Source: Sebastes aleutianus
Lineage: Eukaryota; Chordata; Actinopteri; Perciformes; Sebastidae
Direction of reading: 5' to 3'
Length of the DNA stretch: 64,000 nt
Assembly: GCA_916700875.1 (NCBI GenBank)
Contig: CAKAKS010000034.1
Coordinates: 13,536,195 to 13,600,194 of the forward strand
The position numbers and the translations under genes are program-made. Shown piece after piece: positions 62,435 to 64,000 of the stretch; the first letter of the stretch is position 1; each line of letters starts with the position of its first letter. Under the pieces are notes generated by a model. The model saw only the letters and a list, made by a program, of their open reading frames with translations, did no database searches and was not told the origin of the DNA.

Positions 62435-62650
62435 CACTTCTTTAAGATTACTGCGAATTAAAAGAGGAGCTGAGGAGGAACTTCTCTCTGGATGACAAGC
62501 AGACACAATCAATGCTGCACACAGAGAGAGAAGAGAAGAGAAGAGAAGCCAGCATGCCTTCTGCACAGGAACTACACAGAGGAGCTCTCACTCTGTCTCT
62601 GTTTCATGAAACCAAAACCAAAAACATTTACAGAGATTACCACTACACAT
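62435..62650 (-). promoter_or_regulatory. parp1: parp1 5' flank and probable promoter
   Basis: This is the region directly upstream of the parp1 start codon. An AGAGA-rich run (62520-62548) and no TATA box are seen. No specific factor site is claimed. Confidence 0.3.
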
Positions 62651-63200
62651 TTACTCCAGTGGTGGAAGAAGTATTCAGATCTTCAATAATTTAATAATTA
62701 AGTAAAAGTATCCTTTTTTTAATGGATCATATGTGTTTTTGTATGTGTATGTACTGCGTGTGCGTATATGTATGTATATGTGTATACAGTATATATATGT
62801 TTATATAAATATATTTTATTTTATTTTATTGTTTTTAATTTTATTTTTTTACTTGTGTATATTCTTTTTACTTATTTATCTATTTTTGAACATAATATTT
62901 TTTTCCTGCACTATACTCATTTTTAACAGTCTCTTCTGCACTATATTCACTTTTTTAATAGTCGTGTATCACAGCTGTTACCTTGCACTATATTCAGTTT
63001 TAACTTTTTTCTTCATCTCCTTGTATTTTTATATCTGGTATATTTTTTGTACTTTGTACTTTGTACTAATAACTTTTGTACTTTGCACTACTAACTTTTT
63101 TACTGCCTTTTTACTAACATGTTTTTGCACTATGGAACTGTGATGCTGGAAACTTGAATATCCCTCGGGATCAATAAAGTTACTATCTATCTATCTATTG
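62651..63200 (+). mobile_element. Repeat start followed by LINE 3' tail
   Basis: 62651-62710 matches the start of the repeat in mixl1 intron 3. From about 62720 a T-rich stretch with repeated tttgcactat / actttgtact leads to aatatccctcgggatcaata, then aagttactatctatctatc, a typical LINE 3' end with a microsatellite tail. Confidence 0.55.
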
Positions 63201-64000
63201 GGTTGTTATTTCGTAGGCTATACACATTAATGTGCTCATACAAGTGCCCAGCCCATAGCATTGCTGTGGTGAAACAACATTTTCACAACTTCTTACGTAT
63301 AACATTACATGCAAACAACATATTTTGTATCATCTCCCAAACTCTACAAATAAAATGTGCCACAAAAGTTCCTTTCCTAAAACACACTTTTTTTTTTTTT
63401 TAACAATTATCCAACCAGAAGAAGTCCTTAGACATTTACAATTAATCATGGCTTTAATTAGTTTTCTCAAATCAGAGTATCATGTTTTAAGCTCTGTTGT
63501 AAATTATTCCAGCGGGAATTAAGACTTGAGACTTGAAGGGAAAACATGAAACAATAAATAATACCTAAATTAGACAGCAAGAAACACACACATTGAGTGT
63601 TTAATTTTTTAGGCCTATGTATTGAAAACTCTTATGCCTTATTATGTAAAAAAAAAACCCACTAATAACTATTAATCTAGTTCTTTAAAGGTGGCTTCTT
63701 GTGTCAGGGCCATTAGACGCCAGATGAGTTGATATGTGTAGTAGTCTGTGGTTAATCATTGTAGACCTTTCTGCCTCAGAAACATCACAAAGCAAGAACA
63801 CAACTACAGAGTGATGCACTTCTCACAATAGACGATCTAGGAGGTGGCAGCAGAATACCCGCGCGAGTTGCAGCCAGAACTAATCGAGTCAAGAGAAGCG
63901 TTCGGGCTCTCCACCATCCTCTCCACTGATAACCCCATAAACCTATTATACCATAGCTGCTGTACCATATCATATTATGCTAATGTAATACTGTCTTAAA
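63201..64000. other. Intergenic DNA at the right edge
   Basis: No supported exon. A T-tract is at 63388-63401. The stretch 63830-63930 is GC-richer (cccgcgcgagttgcagccag) and non-repetitive, but its open frame (minus strand, 63785-63973) is not recognised and may be chance. Confidence 0.3.

Noticed and set aside
62733..63143. 136-residue Phe/Ile/Tyr-rich plus-strand frame resembling a membrane protein
   Set aside because: It is translated T-rich LINE-tail sequence. The hydrophobicity comes from base composition.

Overview
The window is vertebrate nuclear DNA, most likely from a percomorph teleost. It shows compact multi-exon genes with GT-AG introns, many short fish-type DNA transposons (hAT-like, TTAA-type and other TIR elements), truncated LINE 3' tails, and CA, TA and GATA microsatellites. 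No bacterial-type operon, CRISPR array, rRNA or tRNA gene was seen.

Layout. 1-13896: intron 1 of an NHS-family gene on the minus strand; only its first coding exon (13897-14215) is in the window. 14216-16840: intergenic, with an orphan 40-codon coding-like segment and a TIR element filled with a minisatellite. 16841-28606: acbd3 on the minus strand, 8 coding exons, 559 aa, with a long putative 3' UTR. 28607-33300: AT-rich intergenic DNA with two duplicated or tandem blocks. 33300-35980: mixl1 on the plus strand, 4 coding exons, preceded by a cluster of FoxH1-, Smad- and T-box-like motifs. 36165-46642: lin9 on the minus strand, 15 coding exons, 547 aa, convergent with mixl1. 46643-49530: intergenic, holding a split duplication of the lin9 upstream region. 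49530-62434: parp1 on the minus strand, 23 coding exons, 1014 aa. Inside parp1 intron 4, on the opposite strand, lies an intact adenosine-receptor-like GPCR gene (58446-59513, 355 aa). 62435-64000: parp1 upstream DNA with a LINE tail.

I reconstructed the exon chains by hand. Every junction used has GT-AG ends, and the phases add up to open frames for acbd3, mixl1, lin9 and parp1. In parp1 the numbering matches the human enzyme at D214 (caspase site), H862, Y896, Y907 and E988. From memory, the order and orientation acbd3(-) mixl1(+) lin9(-) parp1(-) is that of human 1q42.12, so this looks like an old syntenic block. The NHS-family neighbour and the nested receptor are not part of the human block as I recall it.

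The genes are neighbours rather than an operon: a Golgi adaptor (ACBD3), a Nodal-responsive endoderm homeobox factor (Mixl1), a cell-cycle MuvB subunit (Lin9) and a DNA-damage ADP-ribosyltransferase (Parp1). The most unusual item is the intronic, antisense adenosine-receptor-like gene inside parp1. The best regulatory lead is the motif cluster in front of mixl1.
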